From NCBI RefSeq assembly GCF_002954265.1, contig NZ_PPSL01000001.1, positions 682,001 to 746,000 on the forward strand: a stretch of 64,000 bases of DNA, in the 5' to 3' direction. Origin of the DNA: Flavipsychrobacter stenotrophus (GTDB taxonomy: Bacteria; Bacteroidota; Bacteroidia; Chitinophagales; Chitinophagaceae). Positions 17,867 to 25,361 of the stretch are shown piece by piece (within the stretch, counting starts at the first letter, position 1; every line of letters begins with the position of its first letter). The notes beneath the pieces were generated by a model. The model ran no database searches, was not told the origin of the DNA, and worked only from the letters and a program-made list of their open reading frames with translations. The position numbers were made by a program, and so were the translations under genes.

Positions 17867-20044
17867 TTAGAGATTATCCAGTATGAACTGTGTCATTCTT
17901 CTATACAAGTGATTGCGGGTATTGCCTCCCGATATGCCGTGGGCTTTGTCGGGGTAGTACTCACTGTCGAAGTCTTTGTCGGCTTTTATCAGGGCTGTAG
18001 TGAACATTACCGAGTTCTGGAAATGTACATTGTCATCGGCGGTGCCGTGTATGTAGAGGAACTTACCTTTCAGCTTATCTGCCATTTTCTCCGGTGAGTT
18101 GTCGTCGTAACCTGTCGGGTTTTCCTGAGGGGTACGCATGTAACGCTCAGTGTAGATATTGTCGTAATAACGCCAGTTAGTAACGGGTGCTACTGCTATA
18201 GCTGTTTTGAATACATCATTACCTTTCAATATGCAGGTGCTGCTCATAAAGCCGCCATAGCTCCAACCCCATATACCGATTCGGCTCTTGTCTACATAGG
18301 GTAGGTTAGCAAGATTCTTAGCTACTGCTATCTGGTCGGCGCTTTCGTACTTGCCAAGTGTCAGGTAGGTCTTCTTGCGGAATGCCTCGCCACGGTATCC
18401 TGTACCAGTTCCGTCTACGCAGATAACAATGTAGCCTTTCTGAGCCAGCATCTGGTGCCACCAATAGTTACCTACGGGGAATTTGTCTGCAACCTCTTGT
18501 GATCCGGGTCCGCTATATTGGTACATCAAAACCGGATATTTCTTATGCTTGTCGAAATCGGGTGGGGTTATCATCCAGCCATTAAGGCTGTTGCTTGCAC
18601 CTCTGAATTTCATGAACCTGATATCGCCCATGGCGTATTCTTTCATTTTGTCGGCAAGTACCTTGTTGTCTTCCAGCGTGCGTATGATGTTGCCCGATGC
18701 ATTGATCAAACGGTATACCGGCACCTTATCCAGTCTTGAATATTTATCAAGAAAGAAGTTAAACCCTTCGCATGGGGTGATGTTGTGCATGCCGGGAGCA
18801 GGAGTAAGGCATCGTTTGCCGCTGCCGTCCCAATTTACAACATACAGATTCCTGTGCATTGGCGATACTTCAGCTGCTGTATAATATACCAGCTTTCTGT
18901 CCAGATCAACACCCGTCAGCGATTCAATATCAAAGTTGCCGGGGGTAAGGTCTGTGATCTTATCATTGTCCCAATTGTATTTGTACAGGTGGTTCCAGCC
19001 GTTCTGTTCACTGCCCAGTATCATAGAGTGGCCATCGGGTAGGAAGGTGATCTCGTCATTGATAGAGATATAGCTTTTGTTCTTTTCCCTATATATAACC
19101 CTTGTAACTCCGGTATTTGCATTGGCCATCAGTAGCTCCAGCTTGTTCTGCAGGCGGTTCATCCGGTATACGCAAAGCCTTTTAGCACTCTCTGTCCATT
19201 TGATGCGGGGGATGTAAACATTTGTCTCAGGGCCAATGTCAGCCTTTACTACCTGCTTACTTTGCAGGTCGTAGATCTTGATCTCTATTACAGAGTTACG
19301 CTCACCCGCCTTAGGATATTTGTAAGTGTATTGCTCGGGGTAAAGGCCTGTGTACTTAGCCATGTTATATTCTGGTACCTTGCTTTCATCGAAGCGAAAC
19401 CATGCCAGGTGGGAACCGGTGCTGTTCCATTCAAATGCGCGGGTAAAAGAGAATTCTTCTTCATATACCCAATCACAATTACCGTTGATGATGCTGTTCT
19501 TTTCACCATCAGTAGATACCTGCACCAATTCGTCTGTCTTCAAGTCTTTATAGAAAAGGTTGTTGTTTTTTACGAAGGCCACTTTAGTGCCATCGGGTGA
19601 GAAGGTAGCATGCAGCACCTTGTCTTTGTCAAGTAGCTTTATGTCGCCCGATGCTATGTCATAAACATACACATGCTGCAGTATGGAGCGGCGATATATA
19701 TTCTCATTGTCAGTCTTGAGCAACAGTTTGTGCTCATCTTTACTGAAGGTGTATTCACTTACCTTTATTTCAGTGCCGTTGTATGTCTGGGTACTGTTGT
19801 CAAATATAGTCTTGCTCACCTTTCCTGTTTCCAGATTGTAGATGCGTATATACTGATGCTTGTTCTCTTCATCCTGCTGGGTGTACCGCTTGCCATCTTG
19901 CATGGCATTAAAGCCCGGAACATCCTTTACCCTGAAAGTATAATTTTTGTAGAGGTCATCTAGGGTGATCTTCTTAGAGCCGTTCTGGCCATAAGATACC
20001 TGTACAGACAATACGGCTATTACCAGCCACAATGATTTGCGCAT
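17867..20044 (-). CDS. dpp4: Dipeptidyl-peptidase IV (S9B serine peptidase)
   Basis: A 725-residue exported protein with signal peptide (LWLVIAVLSVQVSYGQ), an N-terminal β-propeller and a C-terminal α/β-hydrolase. The diagnostic Glu motif DWVYEEEF binds the substrate N-terminus. The catalytic elements are GWSYGG (Ser595), HGTADDNVHF (Asp at 670/671) and DKAHG (His702). It removes X-Pro or X-Ala dipeptides from peptides in the periplasm. Length and motif order are normal for bacterial DPP-IV. It is a separate transcription unit, convergent with the upstream cargo gene. Confidence 0.95.
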   Translation of the reverse strand: MRKSLWLVIAVLSVQVSYGQNGSKKITLDDLYKNYTFRVKDVPGFNAMQDGKRYTQQDEENKHQYIRIYNLETGKVSKTIFDNSTQTYNGTEIKVSEYTFSKDEHKLLLKTDNENIYRRSILQHVYVYDIASGDIKLLDKDKVLHATFSPDGTKVAFVKNNNLFYKDLKTDELVQVSTDGEKNSIINGNCDWVYEEEFSFTRAFEWNSTGSHLAWFRFDESKVPEYNMAKYTGLYPEQYTYKYPKAGERNSVIEIKIYDLQSKQVVKADIGPETNVYIPRIKWTESAKRLCVYRMNRLQNKLELLMANANTGVTRVIYREKNKSYISINDEITFLPDGHSMILGSEQNGWNHLYKYNWDNDKITDLTPGNFDIESLTGVDLDRKLVYYTAAEVSPMHRNLYVVNWDGSGKRCLTPAPGMHNITPCEGFNFFLDKYSRLDKVPVYRLINASGNIIRTLEDNKVLADKMKEYAMGDIRFMKFRGASNSLNGWMITPPDFDKHKKYPVLMYQYSGPGSQEVADKFPVGNYWWHQMLAQKGYIVICVDGTGTGYRGEAFRKKTYLTLGKYESADQIAVAKNLANLPYVDKSRIGIWGWSYGGFMSSTCILKGNDVFKTAIAVAPVTNWRYYDNIYTERYMRTPQENPTGYDDNSPEKMADKLKGKFLYIHGTADDNVHFQNSVMFTTALIKADKDFDSEYYPDKAHGISGGNTRNHLYRRMTQFILDNL

Positions 20045-20139
20045 AAGCAGATTTGATTATCTGCCGTAAAAGTAGTGCGTAATACCCAAAATGTCTGCAT
20101 ATTGGGTATCACCCTAAGAGAGGGAGTTTAGAAAGTAAT

Positions 20140-20169
20140 ATATGCCCGATGATTTCGCATCGGGCATAT
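20140..20169 (-). terminator. Hairpin after the peroxiredoxin gene
   Basis: ATATGCCCGATG (20140-20151) pairs perfectly with CATCGGGCATAT (20158-20169). It lies 26 bp past the peroxiredoxin stop at the end of the comA operon. The T tract after it on the minus strand is weak, so termination efficiency is uncertain. Confidence 0.6.
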
Positions 20170-20194
20170 CAGGTGGGTATTCTTCATTAAAAAT

Positions 20195-20833
20195 CTAGTC
20201 CTTATCCGGCTGCGGGGTATACCTCAGATACGGCTTTACGATTTTTACGCCCTTCGGGAATTTTGTCTGAGCATCTTCGGTGCTTACAGAAAGGGCTATG
20301 ATCACATCTTCACCGTGCTTCCAGTCGGCAGGAGTAGCCACGCTATATTCTGCAGCTAGTTGTAGTGAGTCAATAACGCGAAGCACTTCCGTAAAGTTGC
20401 GGCCGGTAGAGGCAGGGTAGGTGAGGGTCAGCTTTATCTTCTTGTCTGGGCCTATAATAAATAGTGAGCGAACAGTTGCGGTGGCCGATGCATTAGGATG
20501 TATCATATCATACAGTTCCGCCACATTGCGGTTTTCATCGGCTATTATCGGAAAGTCGACAATTGTATGTTGTGTTTCGTTGATGTCCGCTATCCAGCCA
20601 AAGTGTTTGTCTATCGGGTCTACACTAACAGCCAGTACTTTCACATTGCGCTTTGCGAACTCATCTTTAAGTTGCGCTGTTCGCCCTAGTTCGGTCGTAC
20701 AAACCGGCGTGTAGTCGGCTGGGTGCGAGAATAATATACCCCAGCTATCGCCCAGGTATTCATGAAACCTGATGTCGCCCACCGATGTGATGGCGCTGAA
20801 ATCGGGAGCGGTATCTCCGAGTCTTAATGACAT
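20195..20833 (-). CDS. 1-Cys peroxiredoxin (Prx6 type)
   Basis: A 212-residue peroxidase with the peroxidatic motif HPADYTPVCTTE (Cys45). It has no second cysteine, so it is a 1-Cys enzyme. The C-terminal extension (ADWKHGEDVIIALSVS…KPYLRYTPQPD) is that of the Prx6 subfamily. It reduces H2O2 and organic hydroperoxides with a thiol donor. It is the last gene of the leader/thioesterase/comA operon, 52 bp after comA. That context fits thiol or sulfite-related redox control. Confidence 0.92.
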   Translation of the reverse strand: MSLRLGDTAPDFSAITSVGDIRFHEYLGDSWGILFSHPADYTPVCTTELGRTAQLKDEFAKRNVKVLAVSVDPIDKHFGWIADINETQHTIVDFPIIADENRNVAELYDMIHPNASATATVRSLFIIGPDKKIKLTLTYPASTGRNFTEVLRVIDSLQLAAEYSVATPADWKHGEDVIIALSVSTEDAQTKFPKGVKIVKPYLRYTPQPDKD

Positions 20834-20885
20834 AAACTTATATTTTAAATGAGGATGATAATTTACTGATTATGAATGTAGACAT

Positions 20886-21671
20886 CTAAATTTTCTGTTT
20901 CGCTTCTTTGTTTTTATTGAGGTATAAGTAGAAAGTGTCACCCCTCAGTCCTATGCGCATGGCTTCCAGTGCTATGAGTTCTGAAGGCGCTATATTGCCC
21001 AGGTTCACATTAGCTCCAAGTAGTTCGAGGAAGTACAGTTGCTGCGCCTTCTGTGGAGCCTCCCATATTATCTGCTCCGCAGGAATCTGGGTGAGTATTT
21101 CCTGCACCAGTCCTTCACGAACTTCACCTGTGCCCCTGTATATACCTACATTGCCTGCTTCGCGTGCTTCCGCTATCACATAAGATGAGCCAGCTTGTAG
21201 CTCTGCCCGCATCAGTTCTATCCATTTGTAAGGCGGAATGATGTGCTCAGCATCTTTAGATCCCACTTCAGATAATACGGTCACATGTTTGGCTAGCTGC
21301 TCTATATACCGGCACTTGTCGGCATGCGGTATGGTTATAGATCCGTCCGATACTTCTACATATTGCAGGTTGTATTCCTTTACGAGGTTTAGGTAATCTT
21401 CAAATTGACCACGGACTATAAAAGCTTCGAACAGTGTTCCGCCAAAGTACACCGGTATATCAAACTCGCGGTATATCTCCATTTTACCGATAAGGTTATT
21501 GGTAACGAATGCAGTACCAAAGCCTAGTTTTACAATGTCGGCATATGCGGCAGATACAGATAGGAAATCTCTTACCCCTCTTAATCCCAGTCCTTTGTCC
21601 ATTATCATGGTTAGTCCATTTACTCTCGGTTTGGCTGTGCGGGCAGGTATGCTATTTAATTGAAAATTCAT
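20886..21671 (-). CDS. comA: Phosphosulfolactate synthase (ComA family)
   Basis: A 261-residue TIM-barrel enzyme that joins sulfite to phosphoenolpyruvate, giving (R)-phosphosulfolactate. Recognisable family segments are TMIMDKGLGLRGVRDFL near residue 22, DIVKLGFGTAFV, YFGGTLFEAF, YVEVSDGSITIPH and EVGSKD. In methanogens the product leads to coenzyme M, and in Bacillus to sulfolactate. Bacteroidota do not make coenzyme M, so the product here probably feeds sulfolactate or cysteate-type sulfonates, perhaps sulfonolipids; that last step is inference. It is the middle gene of an operon behind a Cys-rich leader. Confidence 0.88.
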   Translation of the reverse strand: MNFQLNSIPARTAKPRVNGLTMIMDKGLGLRGVRDFLSVSAAYADIVKLGFGTAFVTNNLIGKMEIYREFDIPVYFGGTLFEAFIVRGQFEDYLNLVKEYNLQYVEVSDGSITIPHADKCRYIEQLAKHVTVLSEVGSKDAEHIIPPYKWIELMRAELQAGSSYVIAEAREAGNVGIYRGTGEVREGLVQEILTQIPAEQIIWEAPQKAQQLYFLELLGANVNLGNIAPSELIALEAMRIGLRGDTFYLYLNKNKEAKQKI

Positions 21672-21712
21672 GTGTGCTGTTATTTTTTAGATTGACAATA
21701 TTTATGGTTATT

Positions 21713-22102
21713 TTATGCGAAAGCCGGCATTCGCGTGGTAACGTGGTCTTTCGATTGGAAGACGAATCGCCCCTCACCAATGGTTATTTTTTTATTGGTT
21801 CGCTTGCGGATAATGATGTCTATCAGCAGACTGTCGTTTCTGGTAGTAGTGTATTGCGACTCAATTTCAACGGCATCTCCCAATGCTGCCTGATCAATAA
21901 AATCAATCTCATAATGAGATGCAGATATACGATCGTAATTGATACTGCCGAAAGCCTTTTTAATTGCCTGGTCGTTCAGCTTTATCATTTCATTAAGTAG
22001 CTTGCACACTGCCAGTACGCCTTCTTTGTTCAGATTCTCATTGCCTACTATAAAACGTTTGGTCAGTAGGCTATAGTTCTTTAGTTGTTCTGTAAATTCC
22101 AT
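21713..22102 (-). CDS. Hot-dog fold thioesterase-like protein
   Basis: A 129-residue protein. The central helix is followed by HYEIDFIDQAALGDAVEIES and TIGEGRFVF, the pattern of acyl-CoA thioesterases (4HBT type: D/N-F, then A-x-x-GD-x-V-x-IE). The start is placed at 22102. The frame stays open to 22174, but those extra codons are the terminator hairpin itself and have no family resemblance. It is the first structural gene of the comA operon, 41 bp before comA. The substrate is unknown; the link to ComA suggests an acyl or sulfonate conjugate. Confidence 0.7.
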   Translation of the reverse strand: MEFTEQLKNYSLLTKRFIVGNENLNKEGVLAVCKLLNEMIKLNDQAIKKAFGSINYDRISASHYEIDFIDQAALGDAVEIESQYTTTRNDSLLIDIIIRKRTNKKITIGEGRFVFQSKDHVTTRMPAFA

Positions 22103-22140
22103 TGTGTTTTTTTTTGTTGATTGAAGGTATTGCCCAAACG

Positions 22141-22176
22141 AAAAAATGGCTTCACGCTGTGTGCGTAAAGCCATTT
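22141..22176 (-). terminator. Attenuator terminator between Cys leader and operon
   Basis: On the minus strand AAATGGCTTTACGC (22176-22163), a 5-base loop and GCGTGAAGCCATTT (22157-22144) form a 14-bp stem with one G·U pair. A run of six T follows directly (22146-22141). It sits after the leader ORF and before the first structural gene, the position of a transcription attenuator. Confidence 0.75.
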
Positions 22177-22203
22177 AATAAAATGTTCATTAAATAAAAG
22201 CTT
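22168..22203 (-). promoter_or_regulatory. Candidate antiterminator helix
   Basis: In the minus-strand RNA, AAGCU (22203-22199) can pair with GGCUU (22172-22168), and AUUUAAU (22195-22189) with AUUAAAU (22179-22173), leaving a 3-base bulge and a 9-base loop. This helix uses nine bases of the terminator's 5' arm, so the two folds exclude each other. Its 5' arm overlaps the leader stop codon, so a ribosome finishing the leader would prevent it and one stalled at the first Cys run would allow it. Confidence 0.55.
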
Positions 22204-22294
22204 AACAGCTACAACAGCATCCGGTTATTGTTTTACAACAACAACAGATATTCTGTGCAGCAATTTTGCTATTTAATGTATTGATGTTTTTCAT
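22202..22294 (-). CDS. Cysteine-rich leader peptide, 30 aa
   Basis: A short ORF read on the minus strand from ATG 22294 to TAA 22204-22202. It encodes an N-terminal MKNINTLNSKIAAQN followed by ICCCCKTITGCCCSC: eight Cys codons in the last 14 codons, in runs of four and three. It lies ~25 bases after the predicted transcription start and just before a terminator hairpin, ahead of a sulfur-metabolism operon. This is the layout of an amino-acid attenuator leader that senses charged Cys-tRNA. Alternatively the peptide could bind metal in its own right. No homology search was possible. Confidence 0.72.
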   Translation of the reverse strand: MKNINTLNSKIAAQNICCCCKTITGCCCSC

Positions 22295-22317
22295 GGTTAA
22301 GTACCTTGTAATTTCTT

Positions 22318-22331
22318 TTTGACCGGTCAAA
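22318..22331. promoter_or_regulatory. 14-bp perfect palindrome at the leader promoter
   Basis: TTTGACCGGTCAAA is fully self-complementary. It overlaps the end of the -7 element and the expected transcription start of the Cys-leader operon, a classic repressor position. Confidence 0.55.
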
Positions 22332-22360
22332 GATAATGATAAATATTTTAGTCCACCAAA
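22328..22360 (-). promoter_or_regulatory. Promoter of the Cys-leader/comA operon
   Basis: On the minus strand -33 TTTG (22360-22357), a 21-bp spacer and -7 TATCTTTG (22335-22328) match the Bacteroidota TTG…TAnnTTTG consensus. Expected start of transcription is ~22322, giving a ~28-base lead to the leader ATG. Confidence 0.65.
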
Positions 22361-22371
22361 TTAGTAGACTA
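22349..22371. promoter_or_regulatory. Inverted repeat centred on the -33 element
   Basis: TAGTCCAC, seven bases, GTAGACTA: an 8-bp inverted repeat with one mismatch whose spacer contains the -33 TTTG. A dimeric regulator bound here would block RNA polymerase. The neighbouring Rrf2 gene is the obvious candidate. Confidence 0.55.
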
Positions 22372-22483
22372 TTTTATTTTGAACTGTTTTTTATATTATT
22401 ACGTACATTATTAACTTAGCATGAATTGTTAAGGATGATTTTGTATTATTGTCATTTCAATGTCAGAGAAAAAATAATTAAAT

Positions 22484-22906
22484 ATGCTCTCAAAGAAAGC
22501 TCAGTATGCACTTAAAGCCACCGGATACCTTGCTACAAGGTTTAACGGAGGCCCTGTGCAGATATCAGAGATATCAGAAAGGAAGAAGATCCCACTAAAA
22601 TTCCTTGAAAATATTCTGCTGGAGCTTAGAAAAGCCGGTGTACTGGAAAGTAAAAAAGGTAAGGGTGGGGGATACTACCTGCTTGAATCGCCCGAAAAAG
22701 TTTCTTTGGCAAAGATCATCCGAATAGTGGATGGTCCCATCTCTATGCTGCCATGTGTGAGTCTACACTTCTATAAGAAATGCGCTGATTGCGAGGAAGA
22801 TGTATGCAAGATCAACCAGGTATTCATTGAAACACGAGACGCAACTATAGGCGTGCTGGAGCATAAGACCCTAAACGATATCATAGAAGGAGTAGCGAAA
22901 AAATAG
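22484..22906 (+). CDS. Rrf2 family transcriptional regulator
   Basis: A 140-residue winged-helix protein beginning MLSKKAQYALKATGYLA, the standard Rrf2 N-terminus. It carries the GxGGGYYL wing motif. A Cys cluster (C91, C100, C103, C108) lies where IscR/NsrR-type members hold a Fe-S cluster. Other Rrf2 proteins (CymR) sense cysteine supply through protein partners. It is divergent from the Cys-leader/comA operon, whose promoter carries two palindromes, so it probably controls that operon and perhaps itself. The specific signal is not determined by sequence. Confidence 0.9.
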   Translation: MLSKKAQYALKATGYLATRFNGGPVQISEISERKKIPLKFLENILLELRKAGVLESKKGKGGGYYLLESPEKVSLAKIIRIVDGPISMLPCVSLHFYKKCADCEEDVCKINQVFIETRDATIGVLEHKTLNDIIEGVAKK

Positions 22907-22938
22907 TTTGGCAATTAATAGTCAAGTATTTAACTTTG
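22907..22938 (+). promoter_or_regulatory. Consensus promoter TTTG-N20-TAACTTTG
   Basis: -33 TTTG (22907-22910) and -7 TAACTTTG (22931-22938) are close to consensus. Transcription is expected at ~22944-22946, which coincides with the MarR ATG at 22946, suggesting a leaderless message. Confidence 0.6.
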
Positions 22939-22945
22939 TGTGGCT

Positions 22946-23422
22946 ATGAGCGATGCAAAGAATGAGATCATTGCTGAATTTACTAAAGAGATCCTCAGGG
23001 TCAATCTTGCATTTAGGCAATATATACAGGCCAAATTGAGGGCTGAAAATATGGACCTGACCTTCGAGATGGTTCAGGTGCTCGGCTGCCTTTGGACTTC
23101 TGATGGCATCAATCAGCAGGAAATAGCCAATATTACGGTGAAGGATAAGGCCAGCATGACCTACCTTATAGATAACCTCACCAAACGCAGGCTGGTATAC
23201 CGCCAGGAAGATACCAACGACAGAAGAAACAAGATCATATTTTTAACGGACACGGGTAAGGCATTGCAAGCAAAGATGCAACCCTGGCTTTGGGAGATGC
23301 ATGACTTTGCCGGCTCTGATATGCCTGCCGAAATGATAACCGGCTGCATGAAAGTACTGGAGAAATTCAGAGAGAATCTGAGACCGGCATGCGATGGATG
23401 TACCGAAAAACCACACAATTAA
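22946..23422 (+). CDS. MarR family transcriptional regulator
   Basis: A 158-residue winged-helix protein. INQQEIANITVKDKASMTYLIDNL is the recognition segment and EDTNDRRNKIIFLTDTG the wing with the conserved D-x-R. The C-terminus contains CDGC, a possible redox pair. The ATG at 22946 is chosen over a GTG two codons earlier because it matches the predicted transcription start. It is followed after 11 bp by a universal-stress gene, so the two are probably co-transcribed, and it may regulate that stress operon. Confidence 0.88.
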   Translation: MSDAKNEIIAEFTKEILRVNLAFRQYIQAKLRAENMDLTFEMVQVLGCLWTSDGINQQEIANITVKDKASMTYLIDNLTKRRLVYRQEDTNDRRNKIIFLTDTGKALQAKMQPWLWEMHDFAGSDMPAEMITGCMKVLEKFRENLRPACDGCTEKPHN

Positions 23423-23433
23423 AAACCACACAC

Positions 23434-24255
23434 ATGACACCAACCATAATCATTACCAACGATTTTTCTGAATCTGCACACAATGCAATTGACTATACCT
23501 GCAAATTGATTGGCGACAGTCAAATAAACATTCAATTGCTGCATATTTATACAATGCCGGTCAATTATACTTCTGATGCCGTTGCCCTGTCTTCCTTGAA
23601 AGATGACTATGACATAAACCAGGATAATCTGGACCATGATGTAGAACGCACCCGGGAAAAGTATCCTCACTTAAATATCTTGGGTAAGACTGTAGTCGGT
23701 GGATTGATAGAGACCTTAAGAGACCAGATAGATGAGGTAAAACCGGAGATAATAGTGATGGGTGCCGTTGGCGATTATGAGAACCTATGGATGTGGGATA
23801 GCGAACTGTTGAACTCATTGACCAGCCTGGCTGTACCATTGTTACTGGTACCTGCTCACGTAGCGTTTACGCCTATCACTAATATTGGTTTTGCATGTGA
23901 TTATCGTACCGTCCTTGCATCGCGCCAGGTGAGTTTTCTTAAATGGCTGGTAGGGCACACCAAGGCCGGCTTGCATGTGGTACATGTATCTACTACTAAA
24001 CTGGAGGTTACAGCGGTTGAAAAAGAAAATGAGGCCATTGTACATGATCTGCTGGATGATGTGAAGCCGCAGTACTATGGTATCGAAAATCCGCATGTAA
24101 TAGAGAGTATTGCATCTTTTGTAAAGGAGCACAACCTCGATTTTCTTGTTGTTATTCCGCATAGCCATGGTGTTTGGTATAATATCTTCCATCAGAGCCA
24201 TACCAAGCAACTGGCCAAATTGAACAATATGCCTATTCTGGCATTGCACGATTAA
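23434..24255 (+). CDS. Universal stress protein, tandem-domain type
   Basis: A 273-residue cytoplasmic protein with two Usp-like α/β domains. The first starts TIIITNDFSESAHNAIDYTC and contains PEIIVMGAVGDYENLWMWDS. The second starts ~residue 145 (ITNIGFACDYRTVLASR) and ends FLVVIPHSHG…NMPILALHD. A canonical G-x2-G-x9-G-S/T ATP motif is not complete in either half, so ATP binding is doubtful. ATG 23434 fits the domain start. It is co-transcribed with the MarR gene upstream. Confidence 0.82.
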   Translation: MTPTIIITNDFSESAHNAIDYTCKLIGDSQINIQLLHIYTMPVNYTSDAVALSSLKDDYDINQDNLDHDVERTREKYPHLNILGKTVVGGLIETLRDQIDEVKPEIIVMGAVGDYENLWMWDSELLNSLTSLAVPLLLVPAHVAFTPITNIGFACDYRTVLASRQVSFLKWLVGHTKAGLHVVHVSTTKLEVTAVEKENEAIVHDLLDDVKPQYYGIENPHVIESIASFVKEHNLDFLVVIPHSHGVWYNIFHQSHTKQLAKLNNMPILALHD

Positions 24256-24371
24256 GGGCTAGCAATTTCTTCACACGCCTACAACCTCGGTAAAGCAATA
24301 ACGATATTACTATTTCAAATAAATGTACGTACATACGTTTCTTGCATTTGTATTCAATTTCAGACACAAAA

Positions 24372-24941
24372 ATGATAAAACAAGCAAATACAAATGGTCC
24401 CGTTTTGGACCTTATACGCAACAGGTGGAGCCCACGTTCATTCTCTGATAAACAGATCTCGCAGACAGACCTGGATACAATACTTGAAGCGGCCAGTTGG
24501 TCGGCAAGTGCTGCCAATGAGCAGCCGTGGGAGTATTATTATGCATTTAATGGTACAGATGGTTTTCAGAAACTGCATGACGGATTAGCTGTCTTCAACC
24601 AGACCTGGGCTAAAAATGCATCGGTATTGATCGCTGCTGTAGCCAGAAAAAACATGGCGGCAAACGGCAATGAAAACAAATGGGCGGTACATGATCTGGG
24701 TATGGCTAATACGACTATGTTTCTGCAGGCGTCTTCTATGGATATATATGCACATGGTATGGGTGGTTTCGATCAACATATTATATCATTGGCATTGAAT
24801 TTAGGTGAGGATAAGGAGTTGGTTTGTATGATAGCCCTCGGCTACCTTGGTGAGGCTGATAAACTACCTGAACCATACAAAACAAGGGAATTGACGCCAA
24901 GGGATAGAAAGCCATTAGCTGATTTTACTACAAAGCTTTAA
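24372..24941 (+). CDS. Nitroreductase family oxidoreductase
   Basis: A 189-residue FMN-dependent enzyme. The signature NRWSPRSFSDKQIS (residues ~16-29) is followed by ASWSASAANEQPWEYY, the FMN-binding loop. The C-terminal VCMIALGYLGEADKLPEPYKTR is typical. Members reduce nitroaromatics or quinones with NAD(P)H. It is 2 bp before the next small gene, so they form one transcript. Confidence 0.9.
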   Translation: MIKQANTNGPVLDLIRNRWSPRSFSDKQISQTDLDTILEAASWSASAANEQPWEYYYAFNGTDGFQKLHDGLAVFNQTWAKNASVLIAAVARKNMAANGNENKWAVHDLGMANTTMFLQASSMDIYAHGMGGFDQHIISLALNLGEDKELVCMIALGYLGEADKLPEPYKTRELTPRDRKPLADFTTKL

Positions 24942-24943
24942 AT

Positions 24944-25276
24944 ATGTTGCAGATTCTTGTTGTTTCGCATAATGAGGAATTATTGACAAAGATGCTGGGC
25001 ATTATTGCAACAGAAGAAGATTGGCATGCAGAAGGGGCAGGTGATGACGAAAAGGCAATTGAACTATTTCAAAGTCACCAGCACGATCTGGTGGTAATTT
25101 CGGGTGTGAATGAACAAAGTGAGGCAAAGTTGAAGGCGATAATGAGAAGGGTTTGTCCGCAGGTGAATATACTGTTATATGCGGGTGGTGATGATTGGTT
25201 CTTAAAGGCGCAGATCAATACCATAATGGGGATGAATGACGAACAGGCACCTGTTTTGGATAATCCGTTTAAATAG
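24944..25276 (+). CDS. Degenerate response-regulator receiver-like protein
   Basis: A 110-residue protein folding like a receiver domain: β1 MLQILVVSHNEEL, α1 to EDWHAEGAGDDEKAIELF, β3 HDLVVISGVNEQ, β4 NILLYAGGDDWFLK. The β3 end reads VVISGVN, where an aspartate is needed for phosphorylation, so the acceptor is missing. The N-terminal acidic pair is also lost (SHNE instead of DD). It is probably a non-phosphorylated pseudo-receiver. It starts 2 bp after the nitroreductase stop (translationally close) and ends before a terminator. Confidence 0.65.
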   Translation: MLQILVVSHNEELLTKMLGIIATEEDWHAEGAGDDEKAIELFQSHQHDLVVISGVNEQSEAKLKAIMRRVCPQVNILLYAGGDDWFLKAQINTIMGMNDEQAPVLDNPFK

Positions 25277-25296
25277 GAATTAGTGATCTGAGTTGG

Positions 25297-25335
25297 AAAT
25301 GCCCTGAGTAACAAAGTTGCTCAGGGCATTTTTAT
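25297..25335. terminator. Bidirectional terminator
   Basis: AAATGCCCTGAG (25297-25308) pairs perfectly with CTCAGGGCATTT (25320-25331), followed by T on the plus strand and preceded by A. It serves both convergent units. Confidence 0.8.
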
Positions 25336-25361
25336 GATTGTACTTTTTAGAATTTTACCTG

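Noticed and set aside
22103-22174. N-terminal extension of the thioesterase to 22174
   Set aside because: The extra codons are exactly the attenuator hairpin and spacer; the domain starts at 22102.
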